Of a stretch of DNA of 64,000 bases, positions 18,407 through 27,268 are shown piece after piece. The notes under the pieces were generated by a model. It saw nothing but the letters and a program-made list of their open reading frames with translations. It ran no database searches and was not told the DNA's origin. The stretch comes from Martinezella rhizogenes (GTDB lineage: Bacteria > Pseudomonadota > Alphaproteobacteria > Rhizobiales > Rhizobiaceae), in NCBI RefSeq assembly GCF_027460065.1, contig NZ_JAPYZZ010000005.1, positions 1 to 64,000 on the forward strand, read 5' to 3'. Numbering within the stretch: the stretch's first letter is position 1; every line of letters begins with the position of its first letter. The translations under genes and the position numbers were made by a program.

Positions 18407-19135
18407 TCAGCAGCAGGTGAAACCGCCATCGATCGGTAACGAAACGCCCGTAATCATCGAGGCCGCGTCGCTGAGCAAAAAGACGATGGGGGCGGCGATT
18501 TCCGCTTCGCGCGCCCATCGGCCGAGTGGCATCTGCTTCAGGAATGGCTCGGCCACATGTGGCTGGCTCCAGTGGCCCGAGGAGATCGGCGTCATGACGA
18601 CGGTTGGATTGACGCTGTTGACACGGATATTGTAGCGGCCGAGCTCCAGCGCCGAGCAGCGGGTGATATTGTCGAGAGCCGCCTTGGAGGAGCCATAGGA
18701 GATATGGCCCGGCAGTGCCACAAGGGCTGCCTGGCTGGACACATTGACGATGGCGCCGCCCTTGCCGAGCCTGACCATGGACTGGCTGGCATATTTCGTC
18801 ACCAATAACGCGCCACGCGCATTTATGGTGATGACCTTGTCGAAAATGGCGATATCCGTGTCCATCGGCGTGGCGATCTCGCCGCCAAAACCGCCACAAT
18901 TGACGACGCCCCACAGATCCAGCCCCTCCAGCGCAGCGCGAATTTCGTCGTCTCTGGCAAGATCGAAGGTCAATGTGCGGCAACCGGTTTCCTTCGCGAT
19001 GGTCTCGAGCGCATCCTCCGAGCGCCCTGCCGCGATGACATCGGCATTGGCGCGCACAAGATGGCGTACCGTTTCCCCGCCAATCCCGCCGCTGCCGCCC
19101 GTCACAAGGATCGTTCTGCCCTGAAAATCCGTCAT
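18407..19135 (-). CDS. SDR family oxidoreductase (L-xylulose reductase-like)
   Basis: This 242-residue classical short-chain dehydrogenase has the cofactor motif TGGSGGIGG near residue 14. Its active-site signature is VNVSSQAALV (Ser) and ISYGSSKAALD (Tyr-x3-Lys), with C-terminal GVSLPIDGGFTCC. The fold resembles L-xylulose/carbonyl reductases, which act on ketoses and polyols, but substrate is not readable. The frame extends to 19183, but ATG at 19135 has GGAGGAAG upstream and starts at the fold. It is the last gene of the minus-strand CUT1 sugar operon, so it probably oxidises or reduces the imported compound. Confidence 0.85.
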   Translation of the reverse strand: MTDFQGRTILVTGGSGGIGGETVRHLVRANADVIAAGRSEDALETIAKETGCRTLTFDLARDDEIRAALEGLDLWGVVNCGGFGGEIATPMDTDIAIFDKVITINARGALLVTKYASQSMVRLGKGGAIVNVSSQAALVALPGHISYGSSKAALDNITRCSALELGRYNIRVNSVNPTVVMTPISSGHWSQPHVAEPFLKQMPLGRWAREAEIAAPIVFLLSDAASMITGVSLPIDGGFTCC

Positions 19136-19189
19136 TTCCCGTCTTCCTCCCTCATGGTGCCGGACATGCCGCACCCCTTCCACAAAGTT

Positions 19190-20320
19190 TCAGTTGATCC
19201 GCACACGCGGAGGTTCATTCTCCTGCGGTGTCTTCATATCTCGCGATACTCTCTGCCCATCGGCATCGAACAGATGGCAGGCGGCGGCGGGGAATGACGC
19301 GGCCATACGGTCACCCGCCCGCGCCATACGGCCAAGACTGTCCCTTATGATGATCGTTTCCTCGCCTTCGCGGACATGGATGAAAGTATCGCTGCCGAGA
19401 AGCTCCACCATCGTGGCTTTCAGTGGATAGGACCGCCCGCCCTGCCCCTCACCAATTACGATATGCTCGGGCCGGATGCCGAGGGTTACGGTGTCGCCAG
19501 GTTCAAGCGGTCTTGAAACGGCAATATCGAGGGAGGGCCCGGCCGCGAGAGACACGGTGGCAATGCCTTCTGCGACCGAGATGACGCGCGCCTTCAAAAG
19601 GTTCATGGCGGGCGAACCGATGAAACCGGCAACGAAGAGATTGGCGGGACGCTGGTAAAGCGCGAGCGGCGAGCCGATCTGCTCGATGCGCCCGCCATTC
19701 ATGACGACGATCTTGTCGGCAAGCGTCATCGCTTCCACCTGATCGTGCGTGACATAGATCATCGTGCAGCCGAGTTCCGCCTTCAGCCGCGCGATCTCCA
19801 CCCGCATGCCGACGCGCAGGGCCGCATCGAGGTTGGAAAGCGGTTCATCGAGCAGGAACAGCTTCGGCTTGCGCGTCATCGCCCGGCCGATCGCGACGCG
19901 CTGGCGCTGCCCACCGGACAGTTCGCGCGGCTTGCGTTTCAGATAGTTCGAAAGCTTCAGTTTCCCGGCCGCGCGGCCAACCCTTTCAGCGATTTCCGCC
20001 GCCGGGGTCCGGGCAATTTCCAGCCCGAAGCCGATATTGCGGCCAACATTCATATGCGGATAAAGCGCATAGGACTGGAAGACCATCGCCACGCCGCGTT
20101 CTGGTGGCTCGGCATCGCTCATATCCGCGCCATCCACCAGCACGCGGCCGGAACTGATCGGCTCCAGCCCGGCGATGATGCGCAGCAGCGTGGATTTTCC
20201 GCAGCCGGAAGGGCCGACCAGCACACAGAACTCGCCATCCTCTATGGTCAGCGACAATTCGGGAATGACCGTCAGGCTGCCGAAAGCCTTGGTGATTTTA
20301 TCGATCGAAAGCGTTGCCAT
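19190..20320 (-). CDS. CUT1 sugar ABC transporter ATP-binding protein (MalK/UgpC type)
   Basis: This 376-residue ATPase powers the importer encoded upstream. It has Walker A GPSGCGKST, the ABC signature LSGGQRQRVAIGRA, Walker B LFLLDEPLSNLDA and the H-loop VTHDQVEA. The C-terminal TOBE/regulatory domain (from about residue 235, with TLGIRPEHIVIGEG) is typical of MalK/UgpC proteins. It starts 4 bp after the permease stop. Two copies should work with the two permeases. Confidence 0.92.
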   Translation of the reverse strand: MATLSIDKITKAFGSLTVIPELSLTIEDGEFCVLVGPSGCGKSTLLRIIAGLEPISSGRVLVDGADMSDAEPPERGVAMVFQSYALYPHMNVGRNIGFGLEIARTPAAEIAERVGRAAGKLKLSNYLKRKPRELSGGQRQRVAIGRAMTRKPKLFLLDEPLSNLDAALRVGMRVEIARLKAELGCTMIYVTHDQVEAMTLADKIVVMNGGRIEQIGSPLALYQRPANLFVAGFIGSPAMNLLKARVISVAEGIATVSLAAGPSLDIAVSRPLEPGDTVTLGIRPEHIVIGEGQGGRSYPLKATMVELLGSDTFIHVREGEETIIIRDSLGRMARAGDRMAASFPAAACHLFDADGQRVSRDMKTPQENEPPRVRIN

Positions 20321-20324
20321 GGAT

Positions 20325-21158
20325 CTAGCCTTTCACCGCACCGGCAGTCAGGCCACGCACGAAGGCGCGCTGCACCAGCACATAAAGAAGAATGAGGGGA
20401 AGCGCGATCAGCGTCAGCACCGCAAACAACGCACCGGGATTGGCCATGTAGAGGCCGGAATATTGCATCGGCACGATGGTGAGCGTCTTCATCTCGCTTT
20501 TCGTCAGCACGATCAGCGCCAGGAAAAACTCGTTCCAGGTAACAATGAACTGCCAGATGGTGACGAACACCAATGCCGGACGCACCAATGGCAGCGCCAC
20601 ATGCCAGTAGGTCTGCCACGCGTTGCAACCATCCACCTTGGCCGCCTCGAACAGTTCACGCGGCGCGTCTTCCATGAAGGATTTCAGGATGACCATGGCA
20701 AAGGGCACGCCGAGTGCAGCATAGGGCAATATGAGGCCGATATAGGTGTTCACCCAGCCGAAATTCTTCAGGAGAATGGCAAGCGGCAACACCATCGAGG
20801 CAAGCGGCACCATCAGCGTGGTCAGAAGCATGGTGTAGATAAAGAGTGTGCCCTTCAGCCGTAGAATGGCGATGGAGAAGGCAAAAAGCGAGGATACGGC
20901 AACCACGATCACCACCGTCGCGACAGTGACGATCAGGCTGTTTAAAAAAATACCACCGAGCGGATTGTCGCGGATGACGGTGATGAAATTGTCGAAGGTC
21001 ACCGGCCATGTGAAGAGCGTAGCATCGAAAGCCTGCGCCGGCGTTCGCAGGCCCACGGACAGCATGTAGACCTGCGGGACCATCCAGATACCGAGCACAA
21101 TGAACAGCACAGCATGAATGAGAAGACCGCGTGCACGGTTGCGGGCAAAAGCCGTCAT
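20325..21158 (-). CDS. CUT1 sugar ABC transporter permease (MalG type)
   Basis: This 277-residue inner-membrane protein has six membrane helices. The binding-protein-dependent transport signature EAAKVDGCNAWQTYWHVALPL contacts the ATPase. It overlaps the upstream permease gene by 4 bases (ATGA). It is the second permease of the heterodimer. Confidence 0.92.
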   Translation of the reverse strand: MTAFARNRARGLLIHAVLFIVLGIWMVPQVYMLSVGLRTPAQAFDATLFTWPVTFDNFITVIRDNPLGGIFLNSLIVTVATVVIVVAVSSLFAFSIAILRLKGTLFIYTMLLTTLMVPLASMVLPLAILLKNFGWVNTYIGLILPYAALGVPFAMVILKSFMEDAPRELFEAAKVDGCNAWQTYWHVALPLVRPALVFVTIWQFIVTWNEFFLALIVLTKSEMKTLTIVPMQYSGLYMANPGALFAVLTLIALPLILLYVLVQRAFVRGLTAGAVKG

Positions 21159-22093
21159 GACCGATCCTTTCCGGCGGGTGTCAGCCGCGCGCCGAGCGCC
21201 GCGATCTGTAACAGCGAGAGGCCAAGCGCCACGACAAGCACGATTACCGAAAGCGCCGCACCACTGCCGGTATCGCCCAGCACAAAGCTCTGCTTGAAGA
21301 TGAAGGTGCCAAAGACCTCGCTTGCCCGGTTGGGCCCGCCGCCGGTCATCAGATGCACGATTGGAAAGGTCTGAAGGGTGCCGATGACGCCGAGAAGCAG
21401 CAGCGATTTTGTGGCGGGCGCCAGCATGGGAACCACGACATGGGCGGCGAGTTTAAAACCCTTGGCGCCATCGATACGCGCCGCATCCAGCACTTCAGAC
21501 GGCATGTTGGCGATGCCGGCAATATACATCAGCATGGAAAACCCGGTCCATTGCCAGATGTTGACGACGATGAGGGCATAGATCGCCGTTTTTGGATCGC
21601 CGATCGGCGAGGTCGACATGACGATGCCGGCATATTTCAGATATTCCTGCGCGATGCCGTAATAGGGCGCGTAAATCTGCACCCAGACGAGGCTGACCAC
21701 CGAAACCGAGGTGACGACGGGCAGGAAGAACATGGTGCGGAAAAAACCGCGCAGCCGGTCCGTGTGCCGTTCGATGAACCAGGCGAGCAGCCCGCCCACC
21801 AGCATCTGGACCGGAATGGTGATGAACCCCCAGAGCGCCATGTTGCGCACGACAATCCAGAAGGCAGGGTCACCGACAATGGCGGCGTAGTTCGAAAACC
21901 CCGCAAAGCTGTGTGCCTCGCCGGATGCCGCATAAAAACTCTGTCCCGTCACCCAGAGGATAGGATAGGCAATGAAAACAACAAACAGCAGAACGGCAGG
22001 AAGAGCGAAGACATAGAGCATGGGCGTCCTCGAAACTCGGCTGCGTTCAATGACGACCGGAGTAGCGCCGGCCCTTAAAACTTCTGCGCGCAT
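21155..22093 (-). CDS. CUT1 sugar ABC transporter permease (MalF type)
   Basis: This 312-residue inner-membrane protein has about six helices and the coupling motif DAARIDGAKGFKLAAHVVVP. It is the first permease of the pair. A 143-bp gap containing two strong hairpins separates it from the binding-protein gene upstream, which should lower its expression relative to the binding protein. Confidence 0.92.
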   Translation of the reverse strand: MRAEVLRAGATPVVIERSRVSRTPMLYVFALPAVLLFVVFIAYPILWVTGQSFYAASGEAHSFAGFSNYAAIVGDPAFWIVVRNMALWGFITIPVQMLVGGLLAWFIERHTDRLRGFFRTMFFLPVVTSVSVVSLVWVQIYAPYYGIAQEYLKYAGIVMSTSPIGDPKTAIYALIVVNIWQWTGFSMLMYIAGIANMPSEVLDAARIDGAKGFKLAAHVVVPMLAPATKSLLLLGVIGTLQTFPIVHLMTGGGPNRASEVFGTFIFKQSFVLGDTGSGAALSVIVLVVALGLSLLQIAALGARLTPAGKDRS

Positions 22094-22147
22094 GGGTTCT
22101 CACCGTTGACAATCACGCCGCCATCAAACGAAGCGGCATCAGAAGGT

Positions 22148-22220
22148 GTTGAAGCGCACCCGGGAGGTCCTGTCGTGTTGATGCGCTTCAACCCGCCGGG
22201 CGCATTTGGCAGCGCCCGGC
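22148..22220 (-). promoter_or_regulatory. Two tandem hairpins between binding-protein and permease genes
   Basis: A perfect 11-bp inverted repeat (GTTGAAGCGCA at 22148-22158, TGCGCTTCAAC at 22182-22192) is followed by a perfect 9-bp one (GCCGGGCGC at 22195-22203, GCGCCCGGC at 22212-22220). No T-run follows. Such structures commonly protect the upstream binding-protein mRNA and attenuate read-through. Confidence 0.75.
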
Positions 22221-22236
22221 ATCTTGCGGCTGCGTC

Positions 22237-23526
22237 TCACTTTGACGCGAGCGCTTTTTTCGTCGCCTCGTCCACCTTGGCCAGCGCGGCCTCGGGCTCG
22301 ATGCTGCCGGCGGCGACACCCGCAAGGGCATTGTCCAGCGCCTCGGCGACGGCCGGCGACGAAAAGCGCTGGTTTTCAGCCTTTGGCAGATCGGCCATGA
22401 ACCGCGCCGACAATTGCTTGACGTGGTCGGTAATATCGCCCTTCGGCGCATGGCCTTCGAAGGCCGGCAGATCGTTAAGGTCGTTCAGCGCTTCCTGCAA
22501 ACCGACACCGTTGGTCAGTTCGGCAAGGAAGGTCCATGCGGCATCGTTCTTGCCGCCATTCTTCGTCAGGCCGTAACCGATGTCGATGCCGCCAACCGCT
22601 GGGCTCGCCTTGTTGCCGTCTTTGACGGGAGGCATGTAGAAAAAGTCGAACCCCTCCATGTTCTGCACATATTCGGAGAGCGGCGGCGGGAACTTGCTTT
22701 CCTGCATCCACCAGGAGCCAAGCGCCATCATGCCCACCTTACCCTGTGCGAAAAGCTGCGCGCCGGTCGGATAGGCATGCGCGCCAAGCGCGCCTTGCTG
22801 GAAGATGCCGTCATCGAAGAGGCCCTTCCACGCCTTCATGGCGGCCACCAGTTCCGGCGCGGTCCAGGGCGTTTCACCCGCCTGCGCCTTATCGACGATG
22901 CCCGGTGAAAACTGGTTGGCGAGCATCAGGAAGACGTTTTCGTTTTGCCAGCCGTCAGCCGCCCCCTGGAACATCGGGATGAGGCCGTTATCGCTCAGTG
23001 TCTTGGCCGCGGCCTTCAGTTCCTCATAGGTTTTCGGCACTGCGATATTGTGTTTCTCGAAGAGCTTGCGGTTGTACCAGATGCACAAAACCTGCGATTC
23101 CTGCGGAATGATATAGAAATTCTTGTCACCCGCGGGATTGCCCATCAACATCTGCTTGCGGTTGACGGGGAAGATCTTCTCCTCCCAGTTTGCGCCCCAT
23201 TGTTTGGCGGCGCGTTCGTTCACCGGCTCCAGATTATCGCGATATTGCTGCGTGAGTGAGCCCGGTTGCAGACCGATGATATCAGGCAGGCTCCCGGATG
23301 CCGCCGCCGCCTTGAGCGCCGTGATATATTCCGGCGAATAGTTGTAATAGGTGTAGTTCACCTTGACGTCTGGGTGGGCCTTCTCGAAGGCAGCGATCGA
23401 TTTCTTCATCGTGCTTTGCACGAACCAAGACCATACGGTCACTTCTTTCTGCGCAGCACTCGCCGCAGCAGCGGACAGAACGGCAGTCAGAACTGTCGTT
23501 GCAAGAAACAACGTCTTCCTCATCAT
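22237..23526 (-). CDS. CUT1 sugar ABC transporter substrate-binding protein
   Basis: This 429-residue family 1 extracellular solute-binding protein has signal peptide MMRKTLFLATTVLTAVLSAAAASA-AQKEVTVWSW. Conserved segments include TYYNYSPEYITALKAA, SGSLPDI, LCIWYNRKLFEKHNI and AFAQGKVGMMALGSWW (reading LFAQGKVGMMALGS). It captures the sugar or polyol in the periplasm. GGGAGG lies just upstream of two adjacent ATG codons (23526 or 23523); the second has better spacing. The ligand is not known. Confidence 0.92.
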   Translation of the reverse strand: MMRKTLFLATTVLTAVLSAAAASAAQKEVTVWSWFVQSTMKKSIAAFEKAHPDVKVNYTYYNYSPEYITALKAAAASGSLPDIIGLQPGSLTQQYRDNLEPVNERAAKQWGANWEEKIFPVNRKQMLMGNPAGDKNFYIIPQESQVLCIWYNRKLFEKHNIAVPKTYEELKAAAKTLSDNGLIPMFQGAADGWQNENVFLMLANQFSPGIVDKAQAGETPWTAPELVAAMKAWKGLFDDGIFQQGALGAHAYPTGAQLFAQGKVGMMALGSWWMQESKFPPPLSEYVQNMEGFDFFYMPPVKDGNKASPAVGGIDIGYGLTKNGGKNDAAWTFLAELTNGVGLQEALNDLNDLPAFEGHAPKGDITDHVKQLSARFMADLPKAENQRFSSPAVAEALDNALAGVAAGSIEPEAALAKVDEATKKALASK

Positions 23527-23638
23527 ATTCCTCCCTTTATTATTTAAAGACGCGTCGTTTAAAGACGTCGGCGGACCGGCGGCCCGATTCTATCGCGGCT
23601 CTCCCCAGAGCCGCGTTCACTCAAAACCCCTGCAGGTA

Positions 23639-24655
23639 TCAGGCCGCCTTGGCCGCGGCCGCCTTTAATACGTCCTCTGTAATCACGCGGTCGTCGGCAA
23701 GCGGGCGTACGGGGGAAAGCCCCAGGGTCTGCAACTCGCCATGATAGGCGCGCACCGCCTCTTCCGGCTTCAGGGCGCCATCGGCTACGGCACGCATCAG
23801 CACAATCAGATTGAGCGGTGCTTCGGCCAGATTGATCTTGCGGCCAAACAGCGCCAGGCGCGCGCCATAACGCTCCGACTGCGCCACAAGCTCAAACGTA
23901 TCGCGGGTGGTGCCCGCACCGCCGCCCAGCACGCCAACAATCAGCTCGGAATCGAACGAGGCAAGTTCTTCCAGCGCCTTCGGTCCGTTATATGGCATCT
24001 TGAGAAACAGCGGCCGCTCGGCTCGCGGTACGCTCGCCAGCGACTTTATGATGTGGTCGTTGACGAATTCACCTGTCTGTTCGCGGGTAAGGCCGATATC
24101 CACGTTCGGATTGAAGACCTCATAGAAATATTTGAAATTGTGCTTCGATGCTTCGGCGCGGAATTCAGCAAAAGCTTTCAGCGTGCATATGTCGCGGTCG
24201 AGATCATTCGTGAAGCATACCGAGTAAAGGCAGAGATCCGTGCCCGAAGTCGGATAGTTGGCGATAGCGCGGGCAAGGCCTGTATCCCGAAACGGGACGG
24301 AAGGCGACTGTGTGTAACTGCCATGCCGCACGCCGCCCCAGCACATGCTTTCGAGATTGCCGCGGATGGCGGGTTTCACCTCGCTGCCGGAAAACGCGCC
24401 GCGTTCGTCCAGCAGATCAAGATTGGACTGCGACACGAGCATGATGTCGACCACGTCCTGATCGATGATCTCCTCGATCTGGGCGATGAATTCCTGCCGC
24501 GTGCGACGGCGGGGCGGCTTTACGGAATAATCGAAACCAGTGGCGGAGACACCCGCACCGACATCGCTGTCCTTGGCGTCGGCAATGATAAAATCGGTCG
24601 GCTTGTAGCGGCCTGCGCGAATATTCGCCAGTTTTCTATCGAGTCTCGTAACCAT
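23639..24655 (-). CDS. Class I aldolase-like TIM-barrel protein
   Basis: This 338-residue protein reads as a beta/alpha barrel: DFIIADAKDSD, VDIMLVSQSN, FKYFYEVFN, RPLFLKMPYNG and GVLGGGAGTTRDTFELVAQ, then ARLALFGRKINLAE. Lys in FLKMPYNG sits where LacD, DeoC and archaeal FbaB/DhnA class I aldolases carry the Schiff-base lysine. The following Gly-rich and GRKI segments match their phosphate site. It is the first gene of the minus-strand sugar operon and divergent from an ADP-dependent kinase, fitting cleavage of a phosphorylated ketose. Start ATG 24655 has GAGGG 6 bases upstream. The exact family was not certain to me. Confidence 0.6.
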   Translation of the reverse strand: MVTRLDRKLANIRAGRYKPTDFIIADAKDSDVGAGVSATGFDYSVKPPRRRTRQEFIAQIEEIIDQDVVDIMLVSQSNLDLLDERGAFSGSEVKPAIRGNLESMCWGGVRHGSYTQSPSVPFRDTGLARAIANYPTSGTDLCLYSVCFTNDLDRDICTLKAFAEFRAEASKHNFKYFYEVFNPNVDIGLTREQTGEFVNDHIIKSLASVPRAERPLFLKMPYNGPKALEELASFDSELIVGVLGGGAGTTRDTFELVAQSERYGARLALFGRKINLAEAPLNLIVLMRAVADGALKPEEAVRAYHGELQTLGLSPVRPLADDRVITEDVLKAAAAKAA

Positions 24656-25154
24656 CTTAGCCCTCAATGAATGTTGGAGTTCGGCTGCCAGCGCTTCGAT
24701 TGCGACCGCAGACTTGCACTCATAAACGGCTACTTCCCATACTCTGTCAATAGCTATCTTTTTCTCTCCAGCTGGAGGCGAACAAGATCATATTTTCCAC
24801 TAAAGGATAAAATCCAGAATTTTCAAATTTCATATTTAAAATAAATAAATCAATGACTTGCCATTCCAATACGACATACACCGGACCTCCTTGCCTGCCC
24901 ACCGCCAAAACATCGAAGCCACAAGCAGCCACTCATTCATACACTTGAAATCTCTTTGTTTTCCGACAAAAAAAGCCACTTAATCCTCAGTCAAGACATT
25001 CGCATCCGCAAAATATGTGCTGCGGCGCTTTAAAAATGCGCTGCATCGCGCAAATTCGAGCAATTTCTTGATTTCCGCGCAAAATCACGTTGACGATTTG
25101 AGAGATAATGGTAGGAATTGACACTATCGCCGCGTGAGGAGGAGATACTCGGCT
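24656..25154. promoter_or_regulatory. Divergent control region of the ADP-kinase/aldolase sugar locus
   Basis: This 499-bp AT-rich region must carry the promoters of both divergent sugar operons. Two direct copies of CGCGCAAA lie at 25047-25054 and 25076-25083, 29 bp apart, and could be binding sites for the DeoR-type regulator encoded downstream. A TTGACG at about 25090 may be a -35 element for the plus-strand operon. No gene is visible inside. Confidence 0.45.
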
Positions 25155-26423
25155 ATGGGTGACGTATTTACAGGCGACTGGGGGGAGCGTTATGCCGCGC
25201 TCGCGGAGCCGCGCTCAGGACCGATCGGAACATCGGCACTTTCGCGCGCGGGGCTGTTCTTGTGCGGCATGTCGACATGCGTCGATGCCCGCGTCGACAT
25301 GCACGATATGCAGCCACTTCTCGATGCTCCAGCCGAAACGCCGGCAGGTCTGTTCGCCGCCATGTTACTGGCGCGCGCTGCAAAGGGTATCGGCGGTGAA
25401 GTGCGCGCCGACTGGGTGGACGGCCCGCAATGGCTGCGCGACCACCTGAACGTTCGTTATGCGCTCGGCGGCACGGGTCCCCAGGCCGCCTGGGTGCTTT
25501 CACGACTTGGCGTCGCATCTCTGGTGGCGCTGGAGGACCGCCATGAGCAGCAGCTTCGCCAGATCCCGCCGGGTGTTTTATTGGCCGAGGGCAGCGCACT
25601 GAAAACGGCGGCGGAAGTGATGCCGACGGAACGGCATATTCCCGAGATATTCATTTTCGAATTCACCGCGGGCAAGCCAATCGGTGCGCTCATCCCCAAT
25701 CGTTCGACGCGCATCATCGTGCGTTTCTGTGATCGCGGCATACAGCATGATAGGGCATTCGAGGCTGTGTCAAGAATGCGCGCTTCCACCGCAGCAGCCG
25801 GCCTTCTGTCCGGCCTCAACGACGAGGCCGCGGAAAATGTCGGCGCCGCGAGCCGCCATGTCTTTGCGCTCAGCCGCGACTGGATGGATGCGGGTTTGAA
25901 GACGGTGCATTTCGAGCTTGCCGGTTATGCCTCGCAGGACGCCGTAAGCGAGCTTCTTGATCACGCCAGGGGCGCTATCAGTTCACTGGGCATGAGCCAT
26001 TCCGAATTGCTGGCGATGGATGCCACCGCCCAGCACCCGATGGAGGCGCTGATCGCTCTCGGAGATCGGCTGGGCATAGACCGCGTCTGTGTGCACGCCG
26101 ACACCTGGGCGGCAGCTGTGACACGCAACGACCCCGACGAGGAGGAACTGGCGCTGATGGCGGGATGCGCCATCGCAAGCGCGCGGGCTGCCAATGGTGA
26201 ACCGGTAAACGCCATCCGCACCGACGCACTGGCGCAATTTCACTCATTGCCATTCGACAATCGCATGCGGAAAGGACGCTGGACCTTCGTGGCCTGCGCC
26301 TCGCCCTATGTTGAAAAACCCGCCACCACGCTTGGCCTCGGCGACAGTTTCACGGCCGGATGCCTTCTCGTTCTCGGAAACCCCGGCGTCGCAACCGCCC
26401 CCGCCGCCCTCAAACACGCCTGA
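25155..26423 (+). CDS. ADP-dependent glucokinase/phosphofructokinase family sugar kinase
   Basis: This 422-residue protein matches the ADP-dependent sugar kinase family known mainly from archaea. Visible features are the sugar-site segment ALGGTGPQAAWVLSRLG (about 104-120), the HxE motif HFEL at 252-255 and the catalytic GLGD at 394-397 (TTLGLGDSFTAG). ATP-using PfkB kinases carry a GAGD motif instead. It would phosphorylate the sugar imported or produced by this locus, with ADP rather than ATP as the likely donor; donor and substrate are inferred. The start is ATG 25155, with GAGGAGGAG about 11 bases upstream. The SDR gene starts 11 bp after its stop. Confidence 0.75.
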   Translation: MGDVFTGDWGERYAALAEPRSGPIGTSALSRAGLFLCGMSTCVDARVDMHDMQPLLDAPAETPAGLFAAMLLARAAKGIGGEVRADWVDGPQWLRDHLNVRYALGGTGPQAAWVLSRLGVASLVALEDRHEQQLRQIPPGVLLAEGSALKTAAEVMPTERHIPEIFIFEFTAGKPIGALIPNRSTRIIVRFCDRGIQHDRAFEAVSRMRASTAAAGLLSGLNDEAAENVGAASRHVFALSRDWMDAGLKTVHFELAGYASQDAVSELLDHARGAISSLGMSHSELLAMDATAQHPMEALIALGDRLGIDRVCVHADTWAAAVTRNDPDEEELALMAGCAIASARAANGEPVNAIRTDALAQFHSLPFDNRMRKGRWTFVACASPYVEKPATTLGLGDSFTAGCLLVLGNPGVATAPAALKHA

Positions 26424-26434
26424 AGGAAAACACC

Positions 26435-27208
26435 ATGTTTCTCGAACGATTTCGCCTGGACGGAAAAACCGCCTTCATCACCGGCGGTGGGCGCGGCATT
26501 GGCCTTGCAACGGCGCAGGCTCTGGCGGAAGCGGGAGCGCGTGTCATCATCTCCGACATGAATGCCGAGGTACTGGAGGCGGGGCTCGCAGAACTGAAAG
26601 CACATGGCCATGCGGCGGAGGCCGTACAGCTGGATGTGACGGATGCAAAAGCCGTTGCCGAGGCGGCGCGGGCCGCCAATGACAGCTTCGGTGCCGTCGA
26701 TATCCTGATCGCCAATGCCGGCATCGCCTGGCCGGACACGCCGGGCGAAGAGATGAGCGACGAGGTTTGGCTGAAGGTGGTGAATGTCGATCTCAACGGC
26801 ACCTATTGGTCATGCCGTGAATTCGCCCGGCCGATGCTGGCGCGCGGACGGGGCTCGATCGTCACCCTTGGTTCGATGTCCGGCCTGATTTCCAACAAGC
26901 CGCAGCGGCAGGTGCATTACAACACGGCCAAGGCGGCGGTTCACCACATGACGCGGTGCCTTGCAGGCGAATGGGCCGAGCGCGGTGTTCGGGTCAATTG
27001 CGTTGCGCCCACTTATGTCGATACCGTCATGTCCCGCGGCGGCTTTTCGGACAAGACCCTGATGCCGGTCTGGATGGAGATGACGCCGATGAAGCGCGTC
27101 GCAAGACCTGACGAGATCGCCGCACCTATCCTGTTTCTGGCTTCGGACGCCGCGAGTGCCATGACAGGCACAATCGTTGCAGTGGATTGCGGATACACGA
27201 TTTGGTAG
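26435..27208 (+). CDS. SDR family oxidoreductase (polyol dehydrogenase-like)
   Basis: This 257-residue classical SDR has TGGGRGIG near residue 16 for NAD(P) binding, LIANAGIAW and active-site Ser (LGSMSGL) and Tyr-Lys (VHYNTAKAAVHH). C-terminal GTIVAVDCGYTIW closes the fold. Its relatives oxidise polyols such as ribitol, sorbitol or galactitol to ketoses. ATG 26435 has GAAGGA upstream and lies 11 bp after the kinase stop. It probably supplies the ketose that the kinase phosphorylates. The substrate is not visible. Confidence 0.85.
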   Translation: MFLERFRLDGKTAFITGGGRGIGLATAQALAEAGARVIISDMNAEVLEAGLAELKAHGHAAEAVQLDVTDAKAVAEAARAANDSFGAVDILIANAGIAWPDTPGEEMSDEVWLKVVNVDLNGTYWSCREFARPMLARGRGSIVTLGSMSGLISNKPQRQVHYNTAKAAVHHMTRCLAGEWAERGVRVNCVAPTYVDTVMSRGGFSDKTLMPVWMEMTPMKRVARPDEIAAPILFLASDAASAMTGTIVAVDCGYTIW

Positions 27209-27268
27209 AGCTTGACGGACATTGAACAGAATCGGCGCGTCGTTTACGCGCCGCAAACCGGGTGATGC

